Position numbers and translations under genes: made by a program
The notes under the pieces: model-generated
The model's input: only the letters and a program-made list of their open reading frames with translations
The model's database searches: none
Told to the model about the DNA's origin: nothing
Shown here: piece by piece, positions 61,673 through 64,000 of the stretch
Position numbering within the stretch: the first letter of the stretch is position 1
Layout of the letters: every line of letters starts with the position of its first letter
Assembly (NCBI RefSeq): GCF_004115975.1
Contig: NZ_SDDZ01000001.1
Coordinates: 186,001-250,000, forward strand
Length of the DNA: 64,000 nucleotides
Source: Gelidibacter gilvus
GTDB taxonomy: Bacteria > Bacteroidota > Bacteroidia > Flavobacteriales > Flavobacteriaceae
Direction: 5' to 3'

Positions 61673-62317
61673 TTATCTGGTCTTCAACCATCCCGTGATG
61701 CTCAATCTTTCGGTTTTGACAGGTTTTACTTCGTGTTCGATTAGCTGACTTTCAAAAACAACAACACGACCAGGAAAAGGATAGATGACCTTTTCTGTTT
61801 CTTTACCATTATCATCTAAATACAATACCAATTCACCTCCATTCTCTGGCACCCAACCCGATTCATTCAAATAACACACAAAAGAAAGCTTGCGTCTATC
61901 ATCATTCTGAAAGGTATCAAGATGGCGTTTATAAAAAGTGCCTTGGGGATATAAGGCATAGTGAAATTCTTTGTGAAGAATACCTAAGAAACAAGTCCTG
62001 TTGAGATAGTTGACAAGATTATTAATTTTATTAAAAAACAATCCTTCGGCGGTATTGGCATGGGATTCATCAATCCATAAAATAACATCACCTCTAATAG
62101 ATTTGACAACGGTCGCATTCAATTTGTTCCCAATGGCCGCCTTTTTAAAAGCATCCTCGGCGTGCTTATCAATTAAAGACTGTCTGAGCACATGCACCTC
62201 TTCTGCACTAAAAAAATCTTCAACAAGTGCATACTTTTGGGCAACAATATCTTCAATAATCCTTTCGTATAAAGGATTCTCTACAAAAGCAATGTCTTGA
62301 AAGATAGGATTCATCAA
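61673..62317 (-). CDS. 2-oxoglutarate-Fe(II) oxygenase (prolyl 4-hydroxylase-like)
   Basis: 214 residues. The double-stranded beta-helix iron ligands are HLDTF (HxD) and a distal His in LIEHEVKPV, with the 2-oxoglutarate arginine in TERLSITGW. YALYPQGTFYKRH, just before the first ligands, is typical of prolyl-hydroxylase-like members. It hydroxylates a protein or small molecule; the target is unknown. Two adjacent methionines allow a start one codon later. Convergent with the small membrane protein. Confidence 0.85.
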   Translation of the reverse strand: MMNPIFQDIAFVENPLYERIIEDIVAQKYALVEDFFSAEEVHVLRQSLIDKHAEDAFKKAAIGNKLNATVVKSIRGDVILWIDESHANTAEGLFFNKINNLVNYLNRTCFLGILHKEFHYALYPQGTFYKRHLDTFQNDDRRKLSFVCYLNESGWVPENGGELVLYLDDNGKETEKVIYPFPGRVVVFESQLIEHEVKPVKTERLSITGWLKTR

Positions 62318-62432
62318 ATACAGGAATTAAATGGGTGAAGTTCAAATGAATATAGGCGATAATCAGTCAAATGTAATCTAAAAAGAGATTCCTTTTTGCA
62401 ATTTGAATATCTTTGCAGTAAATTAATGCTAT

Positions 62433-62882
62433 ATGAGCAGAATTCGAATTACAAAGCAATTTTCTTTTGAAACCGGCCACGCCCTTTATGGCTATGATGG
62501 CAAATGCAAAAATGTGCACGGACACAGTTATAAATTGTCAGTTACCGTTATTGGTAAGCCAATTAATGATGCTTCAAATGCTAAGTTTGGGATGGTCATT
62601 GACTTTTCAGATTTGAAGACCATCGTAAAAGATGAAATTGTTGATGTCTTTGACCATGCTACCGTGTTCAATAAAAATACACCACATGTTGAGCTGGCAA
62701 AAGAGTTAAAAGATAGAGGACACAGCGTGCTTTTGGTCGACTATCAACCTACCAGTGAAATGATGGTGATTGATTTTGCTGAAAAAATCAAAAAACATTT
62801 ACCAGAGACAATTCAACTTCATTCCTTAAAACTTCAGGAAACTGACACGAGTTTTGCGGAATGGTACGCGAGTGATAATTAG
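62433..62882 (+). CDS. queD: 6-carboxytetrahydropterin synthase (QueD/PTPS)
   Basis: 149 residues. The zinc histidines and catalytic cysteine are in ETGHALYGYDGKCKNVHGHSYKL (quoted by parts: TGHALYG, CKNVHGH), with a later FDHATVFN and the C-terminal KLQETDTSFAEWY (Glu). It makes 6-carboxytetrahydropterin for queuosine and 7-deazaguanine synthesis; pyruvoyl-tetrahydropterin synthase is the alternative. The other que genes are not in the window. A TATCTTTG (62408-62415) matches -7. Its stop coincides with the start of a 7-bp periodic repeat. Confidence 0.9.
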   Translation: MSRIRITKQFSFETGHALYGYDGKCKNVHGHSYKLSVTVIGKPINDASNAKFGMVIDFSDLKTIVKDEIVDVFDHATVFNKNTPHVELAKELKDRGHSVLLVDYQPTSEMMVIDFAEKIKKHLPETIQLHSLKLQETDTSFAEWYASDN

Positions 62883-62911
62883 TGTTCAGTCTACAGTGGG
62901 CAGTAGGCAGG
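62881..62911 (-). repeat. 7-bp periodic ACTnnnn repeat after queD
   Basis: On the + strand AGT lies at 62881, 62888, 62895 and 62102-equivalent 62902, with AGG at 62909: a 7-base period. On the - strand this is ACTGnnn, as in the hemB leader. The first unit overlaps the queD stop codon. Confidence 0.7.
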
Positions 62912-63016
62912 AAATTTGTGCTTCTGAGAATATGATTTATGCACTTGCATTTGTGAAATAGATAGTGAATTATTTTATCACAACTTTTTACGAAGAAATC
63001 CGTGAAAATCTGTGAT

Positions 63017-63034
63017 CCCGATAGCAATCGGGAC
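63017..63034 (+). repeat. Short palindrome TCCCGAT/ATCGGGA
   Basis: TCCCGAT-AGCA-ATCGGGA, 7-bp perfect stem, followed about 12 bases later by a run of ten T. Possibly a weak terminator for queD or a dispersed repeat. Confidence 0.45.
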
Positions 63035-63092
63035 ATATCAAATTTTTTTTTTGAAAGGTATCAACCCGATCCGTTTTTAAATCATGATATTA

Positions 63093-63150
63093 ACTGCGTT
63101 TAACCTAAAGGGTTCCTGCTTTCCTGACTGAAGACCGGCAGGCGCAGGTA
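63093..63150 (+). repeat. Dispersed copy of the palindrome part of the 180-bp repeat
   Basis: The sequence ATTAACTGCGTTTAACC..TAAAGGGTTCCTGC.. resembles ATTAACTATGTTGAACC..TAAAGGTTTCCTGC.. in the 180-bp units near 27.2 kb. Its palindrome is interrupted by about 22 bases. It lies 17 bases before lpxH. Confidence 0.55.
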
Positions 63151-63166
63151 TTTAAATAGTTGTTTA

Positions 63167-63919
63167 ATGAATATTCCAAAAGGAAAAAAAATATACTTTG
63201 CTTCTGACAACCATTTAGGAGCTCCTACAAAAGAAGAATCGTATCCAAGGGAAAAAAAGTTTGTGGCTTGGCTAGATGAAATCAAACATGATGCTGCCGT
63301 CATTTTTTTGCTTGGAGATCTGTTCGATTTTTGGTTTGAATACAAAACCGTCGTTCCAAAAGGATTTACAAGAACTTTAGGGAAACTTGCTGAAATAAGC
63401 GACTCTGGGATTCCTATCTACTATTTTGTGGGGAATCATGATTTATGGATGCATGGGTATTTTGAGGAAGAATTGAATATTGACGTCTTTCATAAACCAA
63501 AGGAATTTGTATTTAACGACAAAACATTCTTTATTGGGCATGGCGATGGTTTGGGACCTCACGACAAGGGCTACAAACGCATGAAAAAAGTGTTTACCAA
63601 TCCGTTTTTTAAGTGGTGCTTTAGATGGTTACATCCGGATTTAGGGGTTAAGCTTGCCCAATATATGTCCGTGAAAAACAAATTAATTTCTGGTGATGAT
63701 GATGCCAAATTTTTAGGTGAGGACAAAGAGTGGTTGGTTCAGTATTCCAAAAGAAAATTAGAGGAGAAACATCGCGATTATTTTGTTTTTGGACACAGAC
63801 ATCTTCCAATGGAGGTTAAATTAAATGACCACTCGGCCTACATTAATCTCGGAGATTGGATCCAATATTACACCTATGGCGTTTTTGATGGTGAAAAAAT
63901 GGAGCTAAAGACCTATTAA
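63167..63919 (+). CDS. lpxH: UDP-2,3-diacylglucosamine diphosphatase
   Basis: Removes UMP from UDP-2,3-diacylglucosamine in lipid A synthesis. 250 residues of the calcineurin-like metallophosphoesterase fold: ASDNHLGAP, GDLFDFWFEY, GNHDLWMHGYF, GHGDGLGPHDKGY and FGHRHLPM supply the two-metal site. It starts NIPKGKKIYFASD. Its stop overlaps the convergent gene's stop by 4 bases. A dispersed palindrome lies just before it. Confidence 0.93.
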   Translation: MNIPKGKKIYFASDNHLGAPTKEESYPREKKFVAWLDEIKHDAAVIFLLGDLFDFWFEYKTVVPKGFTRTLGKLAEISDSGIPIYYFVGNHDLWMHGYFEEELNIDVFHKPKEFVFNDKTFFIGHGDGLGPHDKGYKRMKKVFTNPFFKWCFRWLHPDLGVKLAQYMSVKNKLISGDDDAKFLGEDKEWLVQYSKRKLEEKHRDYFVFGHRHLPMEVKLNDHSAYINLGDWIQYYTYGVFDGEKMELKTY

Positions 63920-64000
63920 GCTTCGTTTTCGTGCGCTTCTAAATCTTTACTTAAATCCAATTTTCTAAACGAAGGAGAGACAATTCCTGTAGTCACTACA
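63916..64000 (-). CDS. C-terminal end of an unidentified protein (runs off the window)
   Basis: The last 27 codons of a - strand gene. The visible tail, VTTGIVSPSFRKLDLSKD.. ending EAHENEA, is not enough to name a family. The stop TAA (63916-63918) overlaps the lpxH stop, so the two genes converge tail to tail. Incomplete at the window edge. Confidence 0.6.
   Translation of the reverse strand, partial: VVTTGIVSPSFRKLDLSKDLEAHENEA

Overview
The window is a low-GC chromosomal segment of a member of the Flavobacteriaceae (Bacteroidota). The evidence is a gliding-motility lipoprotein (GldH), a secreted peptidase with a type IX secretion C-terminal sorting domain, an OmpA protein with thrombospondin type 3 repeats, an L21 with a helix-hairpin-helix tail, and several promoters of the Bacteroidota form TTG-N18-22-TAnnTTTG. 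A-rich start contexts without Shine-Dalgarno motifs also fit. No prophage, CRISPR array or antibiotic-resistance island is visible.

Layout. 0-8.1 kb is a haem/tetrapyrrole cluster on the + strand: hemA, a hemC-hemD fusion, hemE, an EI24 membrane protein, a GNAT acetyltransferase, hemF and hemB. A REP-associated tyrosine transposase (RAYT), flanked by its palindromes, lies between the acetyltransferase and hemF and is fused in frame to hemF. 8.3-12.4 kb carries an Lrp regulator, a CNNM/CBS membrane protein, an O6-alkylguanine methyltransferase, a serine hydrolase and a DEDDy exonuclease. 12.4-13.3 kb is non-coding but highly structured. 13.3-19.2 kb (- strand) has the two subunits of a 3-oxoacid CoA-transferase and ricT-gldH-PBP1A. 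19.5-26.3 kb has the M23 peptidase, trhO, recA, a lipoprotein, and an ECF sigma factor with a membrane/beta-barrel partner. 26.4-31.9 kb has a PlsC-like acyltransferase whose 5' end lies in a triplicated 180-bp repeat, then trpS, rpmA-rplU, a tandem ABC ATPase and a DUF4199-like protein. 32.1-39.6 kb has paired M16 peptidases, a Cys-rich HMA lipoprotein, a CYTH protein, an NAD(P)-binding protein and dinB.

39.8-44.1 kb is the - strand cluster acpP-fabF-rnc-IPExxxVDY-pyk. 44.4-50.3 kb has purN, an RNase HI with viroplasmin domain, a ParE/RHH toxin-antitoxin pair, an AAA ATPase, a PfkB kinase and purF. 50.4-50.8 kb holds two near-identical short transcription-unit-like elements. 51-60.6 kb has sodA and an AddA-like/AddB-like helicase-nuclease pair separated by kbl and ompA. 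60.6-64 kb has tRNA-Ala(GGC), a GNAT enzyme, a 32-residue membrane protein, a 2OG-Fe(II) oxygenase, queD, lpxH and the tail of one more gene.

The most unusual features are the RAYT-HemF fusion inside a REP-rich haem cluster, a family of YTTC-loop hairpins placed just before start codons in a constant orientation, 7-bp periodic ACT repeats at three loci, a run of abutting hairpins at 12.57-12.74 kb, the paired elements at 50.4-50.8 kb with covarying terminator stems, and the triplicated plsC leader. All calls come from reading the sequence; no database search was run.
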